64,000 bases of DNA from Pseudomonas tumuqii (GCF_013184545.1 NZ_JAAOJA010000005.1:1-64000), one strand, 5' to 3'; positions 47,703-56,367 are shown, counted from the stretch's first letter. Notes: a model not told the origin generated them from the sequence alone. Numbers and translations are program-made.

Positions 47703-48379
47703 CCGTTGCGGGGCTTGCGCACGCCACCGGATTCATCCGCCTCCTGCGCCAGCAGGTTGAGCAGGTACTCGTCGAAATAGCTCAGGTCCCGCTCCATCGC
47801 TGCGCGCGCCGTCTTGCCGTCACCGGCCTGCAACGCCGTGAAGGCCGCCTCATGGAAATCGTTGAGGTGCAGTAACTGAGTGCTGTCGCTAAACAACCGG
47901 TTGAAGAACGGCCCGATTTGCAGACGCAGCGACTCGATCATACGCAGCAGAACCGGGTTGGCACAGGCGCGGTACAGGCTCAGGTGGAACAGACTGTTGT
48001 CTTCCAGGTAGGCCGCTATATCGCGCCGCTCCAGCGCCTGCTCCATGCGCAGGATGCAGCCATGCAACAGGTCGATTTCGGCGCGGCCCAGGCGCGGTGC
48101 GGCCAGTTCGACAGCCAGGCCCTCCAGGCTCAGGCGCACCAGGGTGATCTGCTGGAAGCGTTCGCGGCTCATCACCGGGACTCGCGCGGAGCGCTGCTGT
48201 TCGCCCTCCAGGGCACCCTCGGCGACCAGACGCTGCAAGGCGCCACGCACCGGCATCGGACTGCTGCCCCAGGCCGTGGCGAGGTCGCGGATTTTCAGGC
48301 GCTCGCCTGGCTGGAAACGGCCGGCCAGCAAGTCGCTGCGGATCCGCTGGTAGAGTTGTTCCTGCAGGTTATCGGCCAT
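47582..48379 (-). CDS. GntR/FCD-family regulator
   Basis: A 265-residue FadR-type regulator with an N-terminal winged helix (LYQRIRSDLLAGRFQPGERLKIRDLATAWGSSPMPVRGALQRLV) and a C-terminal FCD ligand domain with its metal-binding His residues (LFHLSLYRA). The expected domains end near residue 215; the last ~45 residues are Ser/Thr-rich and overlap the opposite SMI1-like gene, so the tail may be an unusual extension. It lies upstream of the SDR gene on the same strand and probably controls the divergent SDR/aminotransferase unit through the GTGATCAC sites at 49350-49422. Confidence 0.85.
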   Translation of the reverse strand: MADNLQEQLYQRIRSDLLAGRFQPGERLKIRDLATAWGSSPMPVRGALQRLVAEGALEGEQQRSARVPVMSRERFQQITLVRLSLEGLAVELAAPRLGRAEIDLLHGCILRMEQALERRDIAAYLEDNSLFHLSLYRACANPVLLRMIESLRLQIGPFFNRLFSDSTQLLHLNDFHEAAFTALQAGDGKTARAAMERDLSYFDEYLLNLLAQEADESGGVRKPRNGQLSSQTSRTQCHTESQVSSSLSSPVSPSQSTTVPSCSTQ

Positions 48380-48557
48380 CGGCGCTCACCAGGCTGTGGC
48401 CTGGCGGCGCCGGCAATGGGTTCAGAGGACAGCAGCGCATGCGTTTCTCCGCAATCCGGGAAATGATGGGTGTCTGAGTAGCTTGCTAGAAGCCGACAAG
48501 GCGCAGTTGACCGCAGTCCATGACACCTGCAACAACGCCTGACCGATGCAGAACCGC

Positions 48558-49337
48558 TCAGGGCGCCTTGTTTTCGATCAGACAATTACCACCGTCCACC
48601 ACCAGCACTTCGCCGGTGATGTAGCTGGCTTCGGGTGAGGCGAGGAAGGCCACGGCGCCGGCTATTTCCTCCGGGCGACCGGCACGACCAAGCGGTGTGT
48701 AACTGGCGGCACGGCGTTCTTCATCGGTACTCGAACCGGTGGCGATCCAGCCCGGCGCTACGCTGTTGACGGTGATGCCCTGCCTGGCCACTTCCAGCGC
48801 CAGGCCCATGCTCAAACCGAGCATGCCGGCCTTGGCCGCACTGTAGGCCGCTTCGCCAGGGTTGCTGCCGCGGGTGCCGGTGGTCGAGCTGATGTTGACG
48901 ATGCGCCCGTAACCGCGCGCCTGCATGTTCGGCAGCAGGGCACGGGTGAGCAGGAAGGCGCTGGTCAGGTTGCGCGCCAGCGACAGGTTCCAGGTCGCCA
49001 GATCCATGCTCGCCACCTCGGCGAAGGGTTCCGCGCTGCCCTGCATGGCCATGCCGGCATTATTGACCAGGATGTCCACATGGCCGAACTGCGCCGTCGC
49101 CCAGTTGGCCAACTCCAGCACCTGGGTTTCATCGGTAAGGTCGGCAGACATGGCGCGGGCGTCGATACCTTCAGCCTGCAGCTCGGCGGCGCGTTGCTGG
49201 ATCCGTGCACTGCTGGCGGTCAGCAGGATGCGCACCCCTTCGCGCCCCAGGCGGCGCGCGATGGCCAGGCCGATACCGCTGTCGCTGCCGGCGCCGCTGA
49301 CCAGGGCAACCTGGCCCTGCCAGTCAGAATTGCTCAT
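48558..49337 (-). CDS. Short-chain dehydrogenase/reductase (classical SDR)
   Basis: A 259-residue NAD(P)H oxidoreductase. It has the Rossmann SGAGSDSGIG glycine motif, NNAG, catalytic Ser region (NISSTTG) and YSAAK (catalytic Tyr and Lys). The substrate is unknown. It is divergent from the class III aminotransferase gene, and together with the second SDR, the glutamine synthetase remnant and the GntR gene it follows the PAO1 PA5521-PA5525 order that I recall. A catabolic route for an amine or amino alcohol is plausible. Confidence 0.9.
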   Translation of the reverse strand: MSNSDWQGQVALVSGAGSDSGIGLAIARRLGREGVRILLTASSARIQQRAAELQAEGIDARAMSADLTDETQVLELANWATAQFGHVDILVNNAGMAMQGSAEPFAEVASMDLATWNLSLARNLTSAFLLTRALLPNMQARGYGRIVNISSTTGTRGSNPGEAAYSAAKAGMLGLSMGLALEVARQGITVNSVAPGWIATGSSTDEERRAASYTPLGRAGRPEEIAGAVAFLASPEASYITGEVLVVDGGNCLIENKAP

Positions 49338-49349
49338 CTCGATCCTTCC

Positions 49350-49422
49350 TTGTGATCACAAAAGTCGCCGAATAGTAGCAGATGCCGCCTCATCCGCCAG
49401 GCGTTGACATATGCGTGATCAC
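49350..49422. promoter_or_regulatory. Paired GTGATCAC palindromes, candidate GntR operators
   Basis: TTGTGATCACAA (49350-49361) and a second GTGATCAC (49415-49422) lie in the divergent gap, centres 63 bases apart (about six helical turns). The second overlaps the spacer after a TTGACA -35-like hexamer (49404-49409) of the aminotransferase promoter, as expected of a repressor site. The cognate FCD-type regulator is encoded next to them. Confidence 0.6.
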
Positions 49423-49462
49423 ACCACAAGAATGTGCAAAAAATCGAACGAGGTGTTCAAGC

Positions 49463-50854
49463 ATGACCTCCAGTGGGATCGCCGAATCTGCCATCAGCAC
49501 CTTCACCGCCCGTGAGCGGCAGCGCTTCATCGAACAGAATCCGCAATCCATGGCCCTGGGCGAGCGCGCGCGTCATGCGCTGTTCGGCGGCGTGCCGATG
49601 CACTGGATGGCCGATTGGTCGACCCCCAGCCCACTGTTCGTCAGCCGGGCCAAGGGCGCGCGCTTCCATGATGTCGACGGGCACGAGTACCTCGACTTCT
49701 GCCTCGGCGACACCGGCAGCATGTTCGGTCACTCGCCGGAGCCGATCGCCAAGGCCATCGCCGAGCAGGCCAACAACGGCCTGACCAGCATGCTGCCCGG
49801 CGAAGACGCAGTGGTCTGTGGCGAGCTGCTGGCCGCGCGCTTCGGCCTGCCGTACTGGCAGGTCACCGCCACCGCCACCGACGCCAACCGCTATGTGCTG
49901 CGCTGGGCACGCGGCATCACCGAGCGCAAGGTGCTGCTGGTGTTCGACGGCTGCTACCACGGCACCGTGGATGACGTCATGGTGCGCTGCCACAAGGGCC
50001 AGACCCAGCCGCGCTCCGGCCTGATCGGCCAGGCCTACGACCTGACCCAGTACAGCCGCTCGATCCCGTTCAACGATGTGGAAGCGCTGGAGGCCGCCCT
50101 GGCCCAGGGCGATGTCGCCGCGCTGATGTGCGAGCCGGCGATGACCAATATCGGCATGGTGCTGCCCGCACCGGGCTTCATGGCCAAATGCCGCGAGCTG
50201 ACCAGGAAATACGGCAGCCTGCTGATCATCGACGAAACCCACACCATCTCCAGCGATATCGGCGGCTGCACCCGGTTGTGGAACCTCGAGCCGGACTTCT
50301 TCGTGCTCGGCAAGCCGATTGCCGGCGGCGTGCCCTGCGCGGTGTTTAGCTGCAGCAGCGCCATGGCCGAAGCCATGCAGCAGGCGCGCCGCCGCGCCAG
50401 CGAGAACAGCCATGGCCACGGCCACAGCGGCATGGGCACCACCCTGTCGGCCAACGCTCTGGCCATGCATTGCATGCGCGCCAACCTGGAGCAGGTCATG
50501 ACCGTGGCCGCCTACGCGCACATGCTGCCGCTGGCCAAACGCCTGGCCGATGGCTTGCGCCGCCTGATCGCAACACACCGGCTCAACTGGTCGGTGACCG
50601 AACTGGGCGCGCGCAGCGAGTTCCAGTTCTGCGCGGCGCCGCCGCAGACCGGTGCCGAGGCCGAGGCGGCCTTCCACGACGAGCTGCAGATGGCCCTGCA
50701 CCTGTACCTGATCAACCGCGGCATCCTGATCACGCCGTTCCACAACATGACCCTGTGCTGCCCGGACACCAGCGCAGCGGATGTCGACCGGCTGATCGCC
50801 ACCCTGGATGAGGCCCTGACCGAGCTGCTGGCCATCCCCTGCGCCCGGGAATGA
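49463..50854 (+). CDS. Class III aminotransferase (PLP-dependent)
   Basis: A 463-residue aminotransferase of the glutamate-1-semialdehyde/omega-aminotransferase group. Visible: SPLFVSRAKGARFHDVDGHEYLDF at the start of the small domain, FDGCYHG, IIDETHT (the Asp that binds the PLP ring) and the Schiff-base Lys in VLGKPIAGGVP. It probably transaminates an amine or beta-amino acid; the acceptor is unknown. The ATG at 49463 follows ACGAGG. The C-terminus is normal. It probably forms an operon with the following genes. Confidence 0.9.
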   Translation: MTSSGIAESAISTFTARERQRFIEQNPQSMALGERARHALFGGVPMHWMADWSTPSPLFVSRAKGARFHDVDGHEYLDFCLGDTGSMFGHSPEPIAKAIAEQANNGLTSMLPGEDAVVCGELLAARFGLPYWQVTATATDANRYVLRWARGITERKVLLVFDGCYHGTVDDVMVRCHKGQTQPRSGLIGQAYDLTQYSRSIPFNDVEALEAALAQGDVAALMCEPAMTNIGMVLPAPGFMAKCRELTRKYGSLLIIDETHTISSDIGGCTRLWNLEPDFFVLGKPIAGGVPCAVFSCSSAMAEAMQQARRRASENSHGHGHSGMGTTLSANALAMHCMRANLEQVMTVAAYAHMLPLAKRLADGLRRLIATHRLNWSVTELGARSEFQFCAAPPQTGAEAEAAFHDELQMALHLYLINRGILITPFHNMTLCCPDTSAADVDRLIATLDEALTELLAIPCARE

Positions 50855-50863
50855 TCCTAAACC

Positions 50864-51022
50864 ATGAGACGGATTGAGCCTGCGATACCCAACACCCTGG
50901 AACGGTCGCGCTGGGCCAAGGACGCCCTCGGGGCGGCTGTCCTCAGGCGGTTGCTGGCCATCAAGCACGAGGAATATCGCCAATTCATGGGCGAAGTGGC
51001 CGAGCAGGACTGGCGCTGGTAG
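50864..51022 (+). pseudogene. Remnant of a glutamine synthetase-like gene (C-terminal ~52 codons)
   Basis: An ATG-initiated frame of 52 residues (ending QDWRW) lies between the aminotransferase and the second SDR. Its segments WAKDALGAAVLRRLLAIKHEEYRQF and VAEQDWRW look like the C-terminal helices of class III glutamine synthetases, such as gamma-glutamylpolyamine synthetase. No ATP or metal-binding part of the enzyme exists in this window. In PAO1 a glutamine synthetase gene occupies this position (PA5522, from memory). I infer deletion of most of the gene; residual translation is possible but would make no enzyme. Confidence 0.55.
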
Positions 51023-51111
51023 CTGACTCAGGCGTGCGGGCTCTTCCACAAACCGCTGCACGACACCCCTTACCTAGACTGGATTGACCACCGCCCCTGG
51101 AGAAACCGCCC

Positions 51112-51870
51112 ATGAGCACCCCCGTTATCCTGATCACCGGCGCCGCTGGCGGCCTCGGCCGCGCCATCGCCAAGCGCTTCTCGCAGAGCCGTTGGCGGGT
51201 CACCGCCACCGACGTCGACAAGGCCGGCCTGCACGCGCTGAATGCCGCGGTGCCGCTGGATTTCAGTGCCCCCGCCGACCTGCGCAGTGCAAATAACTGC
51301 CGCGAGCTGCTGGCCGAGGTGCTGGTCAGCACCGGCCGCCTGGATGCCGTGGTGAATGCCGCCGGGGTCTGGCGCGAGGGGCCGGTGGAAACGTTCGGCG
51401 AAGACGACTTTGACCTGGTCATGGGCGTCAACCTGAAGGCCGCGTTCTACATCAGCCAAGCCGCCATCCCGTACCTCAAGGAAACCCGCGGCTGTATCGT
51501 CAATATCGCCAGCGATGCCGGGCGCCAGGCCTATCGCGGCTCGGCGGCCTACTGCGCGAGCAAGGCGGCACTGGTGATGCTGAGCAAGACCCTGGCCCTG
51601 GAACTGGCCGAGCACGGCGTGCGGGTCAACGCGGTATCGCCCGGCGACATCGCCACGCCGATGCTCGACTACCAGGCCGAGCGCTACGGCCATGGCAACC
51701 CAAACGCCTACAAGCGCGAACTGCTGCGCGACTACCCGCAGGGCCGCGAAGCGCGCTTCCTGCGCCCGGAGGAGATCGCCGAACTGGTCTGGTACCTGTG
51801 CCAGCCACAGGCCGAGGCCATCACCGGCGCCGACCTGGCGATCGACTTCGGCCTGTCGGCGGGCAAGTAG
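51112..51870 (+). CDS. Short-chain dehydrogenase/reductase (second SDR)
   Basis: A 252-residue classical SDR: TGAAGGLGRA glycine motif, NAAG, VNIASDAG (catalytic Ser) and YCASK (catalytic Tyr/Lys). It has the PGDIATPML loop and ends FGLSAGK. It follows the glutamine synthetase remnant in the same direction as the aminotransferase gene, with GGAG before the ATG. The substrate is unknown. It shares only the general fold with the SDR at 48558-49337. Confidence 0.9.
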   Translation: MSTPVILITGAAGGLGRAIAKRFSQSRWRVTATDVDKAGLHALNAAVPLDFSAPADLRSANNCRELLAEVLVSTGRLDAVVNAAGVWREGPVETFGEDDFDLVMGVNLKAAFYISQAAIPYLKETRGCIVNIASDAGRQAYRGSAAYCASKAALVMLSKTLALELAEHGVRVNAVSPGDIATPMLDYQAERYGHGNPNAYKRELLRDYPQGREARFLRPEEIAELVWYLCQPQAEAITGADLAIDFGLSAGK

Positions 51871-51878
51871 CGCCGGGT

Positions 51879-52481
51879 TCACATGCCGTTGGCGAAGTCC
51901 GCCGAGTCGAAGCGGATCGCCGTGCGCAGCGGGCGCATGGCCCGGGCATAGCGCAGCAGCACCTGCAGCGCCCAGTCGGCGCGGGCGCGGATTCGCGCAT
52001 CGGCCTCGTCGAGCGCCGTCTCGCCATTGAGCACCGCTTCCACCTGACGCACGATCAGTTGCTCGGGCAGGTAGCACAGCCGGCAGTTCTTGTAGCTGGA
52101 GGCGCGCAGCTCACTCAGCGGATAAGCGCCTCCCTGGCCGGCCGAGACGCCAACCAGCAGCCCCGGCTTGTGCCCCAGTTCGCGGCGACCGGCGTAGACG
52201 AAGAAATTCTTCAACGCCGGGCTGGCCATGCCGTGCCACTCCGGGCTGACCAGCACCACGCCGTCCGCCTCGCGCAGCAGCGTGGCGCAATCGCTCCACA
52301 CGCCGCCAGGATCCTCGGCCGGCCACAGCGGCAGCGGGGTGGCACCGAGGTCGATCAGGCTGAGGTCCGCCGCCGCGCAATGGCCCAGCTGCAGCAAGCG
52401 CCCGCGCAGGTAGGCGGCGACCTTGGCCGACTGGCTGGACGGCTGGCTGGAGCCGGCCAGCACTACCAGTTTCAGGCTCAT
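51879..52481 (-). CDS. NADPH-dependent FMN reductase-like flavoprotein
   Basis: A 200-residue flavodoxin-fold protein of the NADPH-dependent FMN/chromate/azo reductase family. It contains the FMN phosphate loop GSSQPSSQSAKV at residues 10-21 and the SPEWHGMASPALKNF segment that contacts the flavin ring. It probably uses NAD(P)H to reduce FMN or quinones. Its start overlaps the preceding hydroxylase gene stop by four bases. A redox partner role for the di-iron hydroxylase is therefore plausible. Confidence 0.88.
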   Translation of the reverse strand: MSLKLVVLAGSSQPSSQSAKVAAYLRGRLLQLGHCAAADLSLIDLGATPLPLWPAEDPGGVWSDCATLLREADGVVLVSPEWHGMASPALKNFFVYAGRRELGHKPGLLVGVSAGQGGAYPLSELRASSYKNCRLCYLPEQLIVRQVEAVLNGETALDEADARIRARADWALQVLLRYARAMRPLRTAIRFDSADFANGM

Positions 52482-53341
52482 TGGCCGGCTCCCTTGCCCA
52501 GCGCCCGAGGCTCGGCGGCCTCGCCCGGCTGGCGGCTACGCACCAGCGGCCAGAACACCTCGTGCTGCCAGCTCACCGGCCGCAGGTTCTCCACACCGAA
52601 GGCCTGGGGCCGGCGCCGGGTGATCTTGGCCGTGCCGAACAGCACGTCCCAGAAGAACAGCAGGTTGCCGAAATTGCCCTTGTAATGGGTCACCCCGTCG
52701 GCGGCGTTCTGGCCGTGGTGGGCGGAATGGGTCGCCGGGGTCGAGATGGTCCGCTCCAGCAGCCACATCAGCGGGCGCAGGGCATGGATTCGATAGAGCC
52801 GGTCGTCCCAGGGCACGCTGCTGTGAGCGCCGAAGATCACCGTCATCTTGACGAGCAGATAGACGTAATAAACCTCGGCCAAACCCAGGTAGACCAGCGC
52901 GGCGGACAGCCAGATACCGGGCATCAACAGGTAATAGAAGCTGTTGTTGCGGTAGACGATGCGGATGCTCATATAGGCCGCCGAGTGGTGCGCCCGGTGC
53001 AGGGCATACAGCCAGGGCACGCGGTGCGCCAGGCGGTGCCACCAGTACTGGGTCATGTCATCGCACAGCAGCAACAGGCCAAACCCGGCCCACCAGGGCA
53101 GGCCGCTCAGGGCGCCGCGCACCTGCGGCACCCAGTGCCCGAGCAGAGAATCACAGAGGAAGAAGACCAGCGGGAAGGTCAGACCGAGCAGCAGGCTCGA
53201 GCCGATCACCTCGATAGCGACATCGCGCCACTGGCCCTTGGCTTGGCGAAGGCAGCCGCAGGCCAGCTCCAGCAGGATGAAACCGAGAAAGATCGAGCCG
53301 ACCACAAGCGAGGGATTGTTGGCGATTGTTGTTGGATTCAT
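52478..53341 (-). CDS. Sterol desaturase/fatty acid hydroxylase family membrane protein
   Basis: A 287-residue integral membrane di-iron oxygenase. All three histidine boxes are present: HRLAH, HRAHHSA and THSAHHGQN, plus a further HY and EVFW region. At least four hydrophobic segments surround them. Such proteins hydroxylate or desaturate lipids using O2 and an electron donor; substrate unknown. The ATG at 53341 was used instead of a longer frame to 53518, which crosses the divergent promoter. It forms an operon with the flavin reductase gene. Confidence 0.9.
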   Translation of the reverse strand: MNPTTIANNPSLVVGSIFLGFILLELACGCLRQAKGQWRDVAIEVIGSSLLLGLTFPLVFFLCDSLLGHWVPQVRGALSGLPWWAGFGLLLLCDDMTQYWWHRLAHRVPWLYALHRAHHSAAYMSIRIVYRNNSFYYLLMPGIWLSAALVYLGLAEVYYVYLLVKMTVIFGAHSSVPWDDRLYRIHALRPLMWLLERTISTPATHSAHHGQNAADGVTHYKGNFGNLLFFWDVLFGTAKITRRRPQAFGVENLRPVSWQHEVFWPLVRSRQPGEAAEPRALGKGAGQ

Positions 53342-53413
53342 GGCAACCTCGACTGGGCCCGGAAGACGCACCGGGCGACAGCCCCATAAGAAGCCAAGCA
53401 GGCCCGAGACGAC

Positions 53414-54379
53414 ATGCGCGAACTGGACAAAAATACCCGAGAACGGGCCAACCTGCCGGCCCGGCGCTTCCACCGCGGCCCCCTCGGCCGGGTCCTCGAA
53501 CGCTTCCTGCAGAGCCATGCCAGCGCTTCGCCGGATTTCAGCCTGGTCGCGCTGGAACAGCTATGGCAGGCCGCCGCCGAGCACGATCCGGCCATCGGCC
53601 TGCACCTGTTCGACCAGTTCAGCCCCCAGGACTGGCATGTGCTGGCGCACCTCTGCCTATTCTGCGCCGATGTCGCCGAGGCCAGCCGCTGCTGGGCGCG
53701 CTACGCCAGCCTGGCCGCCGATAGCGACCAGTTGCGACTGGTCGAGGAAACCGAGGGCGCCGGCGTGGAACTGCAGATCGATGCCCCGCCACAGCTGGCC
53801 CGCTACCTGGTCGAGCACTACATGGTGATGGCCGTGACCCAGATGCGCCGCGGCACCGGCCAGCCGCTGCTGCCGGTGCGCGCGCGCTTTCGCCATGCGC
53901 GCCCGGCCTACCACGAGCACTACCGGCCCTGGTTCGGCGAGCGGGTCGAATTCAATGCAGAACACAACCGCCTGCTGTTCGACCGCTCCACCCAGGCCCT
54001 GCCGATGCTCAACCGGCATGCCGGCATGGTCGAGCTGCTCTGCCAGGAACTGGAGCGCCGCCTGGCCCAGCGCCGCCAGCTCGGTGGCTGGGCCGACAGG
54101 GTCGCCGCGAGCGCGCGCCAGGCGCTGGAACAGGGCCTGGCGCCGAGCCTGGAGAGCGTGGCGCAAAGCCTGCACCAGAGCCCGCGTACCCTGCGCCGGC
54201 GCCTGCAGGAACAGGACCTGAGTTTTCGCCAGCTGCTCGACCTGCTGCGCGCCGAACTGGAACAGCACTACCAGCTGCAGGGCTGCAACCGCGCGCAGAT
54301 CGGCGAACTGCTCGGCTACAACGACACCGCCGCCTACCTGCATGCGCGCAAACGCTGGCGTGACCAGGTGGTCAGCTGA
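53414..54379 (+). CDS. AraC-family transcriptional regulator
   Basis: A 321-residue AraC-type regulator. The N-terminal arabinose-binding-like domain (about 20-205) is followed by C-terminal helix-turn-helix motifs (SLESVAQSLHQSPRTLRRRLQEQ and RAQIGELLGYNDTAAYLHARKRW). It is divergent from the hydroxylase/reductase operon across 72 bases, so it likely controls that operon. The inducer is not evident. Confidence 0.85.
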   Translation: MRELDKNTRERANLPARRFHRGPLGRVLERFLQSHASASPDFSLVALEQLWQAAAEHDPAIGLHLFDQFSPQDWHVLAHLCLFCADVAEASRCWARYASLAADSDQLRLVEETEGAGVELQIDAPPQLARYLVEHYMVMAVTQMRRGTGQPLLPVRARFRHARPAYHEHYRPWFGERVEFNAEHNRLLFDRSTQALPMLNRHAGMVELLCQELERRLAQRRQLGGWADRVAASARQALEQGLAPSLESVAQSLHQSPRTLRRRLQEQDLSFRQLLDLLRAELEQHYQLQGCNRAQIGELLGYNDTAAYLHARKRWRDQVVS

Positions 54380-54443
54380 ATCGTTCTGATAGACAGGGCG
54401 CCGCCACGCCCGGATCCATCCACCTTAACTGTGAGAGAACCCC

Positions 54444-54926
54444 ATGGAACCCGGAAACGCCCAGCTGTCGATGACCGTATTGATGACCCCGGACATGGCC
54501 AACTTCTCCGGCAATGTGCACGGTGGCACCCTGCTCAAGTACCTCGACGAAGTCGCCTATGCCTGCGCCAGCCGCTATGCCGGCACCTACGTGGTGACGC
54601 TGTCGGTGGATCAGGTGATCTTCCGCGAGCCGGTCCACGTCGGTGAGCTGGTGACCTTCCTCGCCTCGGTCAACTACTGCGGACGCACGTCCATGGAGAT
54701 CGGCATCAAGGTGATCACCGAAAACATCCGCGAACGCTCAGTGCGGCATACCAACAGTTGTTTCTTCACCATGGTCGCGGTCGATCAGGGCGGCAAGCCG
54801 ATAGCGGTACCGGCGCGCCAGCCGCAGAATTCCGAAGAACAGCGACGCTTCACCCAGGGCCACCAGCGCCGCATGATTCGCCAGGAACTCGAGCAACGCT
54901 ACCAGGAACTGAAAGGCGAAGGCTGA
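54444..54926 (+). CDS. Hotdog-fold acyl-CoA thioesterase
   Basis: A 160-residue thioesterase of the YciA/BACH-type 4HBT family. Visible: SMTVLMTPDMANFSGNVHGG with the conserved catalytic N-x-H-G-G segment, DEVAYACASRYAG and VDQVIFREPVHVGELVTF. It hydrolyses acyl-CoA to free fatty acid and CoA, usually as a hexamer; chain-length preference cannot be read. It has its own ribosome site (GTGAGAG) and lies after the AraC gene. Confidence 0.9.
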   Translation: MEPGNAQLSMTVLMTPDMANFSGNVHGGTLLKYLDEVAYACASRYAGTYVVTLSVDQVIFREPVHVGELVTFLASVNYCGRTSMEIGIKVITENIRERSVRHTNSCFFTMVAVDQGGKPIAVPARQPQNSEEQRRFTQGHQRRMIRQELEQRYQELKGEG

Positions 54927-54986
54927 TCGACCAGGCAAGACAGCTCGAGGCCTGACTGGCAGAATGCCGGCGAGCCATGGCCGGGG

Positions 54987-55154
54987 CTAGGAGCCTGTCG
55001 GACTTAACGCTGTTCTACTGCGGAAAAGCCGGATTTGGTCATTTTTGCTGCTTTCCCTCGTTAAATAGCCAGCTATTCGCCTCGAAAAAGCAGCAAAACT
55101 GCCTCAAACCGGACTTTCCCTCGCTACGAACGGTCAAGTCCGACAGACTCCTAG
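54987..55154. mobile_element. 168-bp MITE-like element with near-perfect terminal inverted repeats
   Basis: Ends read CTAGGAGCCTGTCGGACTTA and, inverted, CTAGGAGTCTGTCGGACTTG, so 18 of the first 20 bases match. The interior is also self-complementary (TTTTTGCTGCTTT against AAAGCAGCAAAA; a CCGGATTTG/CAAACCGG pair), so the whole element can fold as one hairpin. It has no coding frame of its own. It is non-autonomous; the transposase must be elsewhere. Confidence 0.8.
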
Positions 55155-55183
55155 GACCGGCCGTGCCCATCTGGAGCCCCGCA

Positions 55184-55588
55184 ATGCTGACCCTCGGTAA
55201 TATTTTCGTTTTGATGCTGCTGGCCACGGCCGGCGGCTGGCTATGGCACGCCCACGGTTTGCGCGAGCGGGCCCTGGCGCAGGTCAAACAGCACTGCGCG
55301 AAAGCCGATGTCGAACTGCTCGACGGCAATGTCGCGCTGCGCAAGATCACGCTCTTGACCGATGCCCGCGGGCGCAGGCGCCTGGCGCGGGTGTATGGCT
55401 TCGAGTTCACCGTCACCGGCGAACAACGTCATGTCGGCAGCATCGTCATGTTCGGCCAGCAGGTCGGCCGCATCGAACTGGCGCCCCATCCGTTCAGGAC
55501 GCCACCGGCGGAAAATCCCCAGGTGATCGAGCTGGAGCGATGGCGTTCGGATCATCGCAAACCCGACAGACACCAGCCCAAGCCTTAA
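55184..55588 (+). CDS. DUF3301 family protein
   Basis: A 134-residue protein of the DUF3301 family, with an N-terminal membrane anchor (LGNIFVLMLLATAGGWLW, about 4-21) and a conserved cytoplasmic domain (LRERALAQVKQHCAKADVELLDGNVAL, RVYGFEFTVTGEQRHVGSIVMFG). The role is unknown; it is common in pseudomonads. A longer frame through the upstream MITE-like element is open but the family start is the ATG at 55184. Its stop overlaps that of the convergent beta-lactamase gene by four bases. Confidence 0.85.
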   Translation: MLTLGNIFVLMLLATAGGWLWHAHGLRERALAQVKQHCAKADVELLDGNVALRKITLLTDARGRRRLARVYGFEFTVTGEQRHVGSIVMFGQQVGRIELAPHPFRTPPAENPQVIELERWRSDHRKPDRHQPKP

Positions 55589-56367
55589 AGCAAACCCAGC
55601 GCCCGCAAGCTGGCTTTACCCAACTCGATACGCTTGCCCGCATCGCGCAAATCGGCCATGGGGATGTTCAGCGCGAAGCTGTACAGCTTGTCGTCCTGCT
55701 CCAGCCAGCCAACCCACCAGCCGATGCCCGGATCCTGAGCGGTGGCCCAGCCAGTCTTGCCGTACAACGTCCAACCGGCGCCTTGCTCCAGCCTGCAGAT
55801 GTCCCTGACCTGGGCCTGGATGGCCGGCGGGAACGGCAACTGACCCTGGACCAGGCGCGCCAGAAACTGCGTCTGCTCCACGGCACTGATGGTCAAGGGC
55901 CCCTTCAGCCAGAACTGATCAACCTCAGTGCCGACCTCGCCATTGCCGTAACCCAGCGCGGCCACCTGTCTGCGCATGCGCTGCAGACCGATGCGCCGCG
56001 CCAGTTCCTGGTAGACCGGCAGGTTGGAGACCTTGATCGCCTCGCGCAGACCCATGTCCCGCTGCCAGGTCTTGAGAAAGCGGGGCTTGCCGTCGTAAGG
56101 GAATACCTCGTCGACACTACTGACCGCGCCCGTGGCGAGGCCGATCAGGCTGTTGCCAATCTTGAAGGTGGAGGCCGGGATATAGCGGGTTTCCGCACGC
56201 GGGCGGTTGTGCCCGAGCAGTTGTCCGCTACCGATCTCGTACAGCACAAAGGTGCCCTGCATGGCGGCACGTTCGAATTCGGCGGATACCGCAGGGCTGT
56301 CCCGCCAATCGAGGGCCATGACCTGACTGCTCAGCAACAGCAAGGCTAGGCAAACCATCCGGTTCAT
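55585..56367 (-). CDS. Class D beta-lactamase, OXA-50-like
   Basis: A 260-residue periplasmic serine beta-lactamase. The signal peptide ends near VMA. Class D motifs are PASTFK (catalytic Ser and carboxylatable Lys), VSN in place of the usual SxV, YGN and KTG, followed by GWWVGW. The sequence closely follows the chromosomal OXA-50 (PoxB) family of P. aeruginosa, as remembered. It hydrolyses beta-lactams weakly in that family. No promoter-bearing insertion sequence lies upstream, so it is likely intrinsic. Confidence 0.9.
   Translation of the reverse strand: MNRMVCLALLLLSSQVMALDWRDSPAVSAEFERAAMQGTFVLYEIGSGQLLGHNRPRAETRYIPASTFKIGNSLIGLATGAVSSVDEVFPYDGKPRFLKTWQRDMGLREAIKVSNLPVYQELARRIGLQRMRRQVAALGYGNGEVGTEVDQFWLKGPLTISAVEQTQFLARLVQGQLPFPPAIQAQVRDICRLEQGAGWTLYGKTGWATAQDPGIGWWVGWLEQDDKLYSFALNIPMADLRDAGKRIELGKASLRALGLL

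Noticed and set aside
54977..55183. 5' extension of the DUF3301 gene through the MITE-like element
   Set aside because: The extra 69 codons are entirely element sequence; the family begins at the ATG at 55184 with its membrane anchor.
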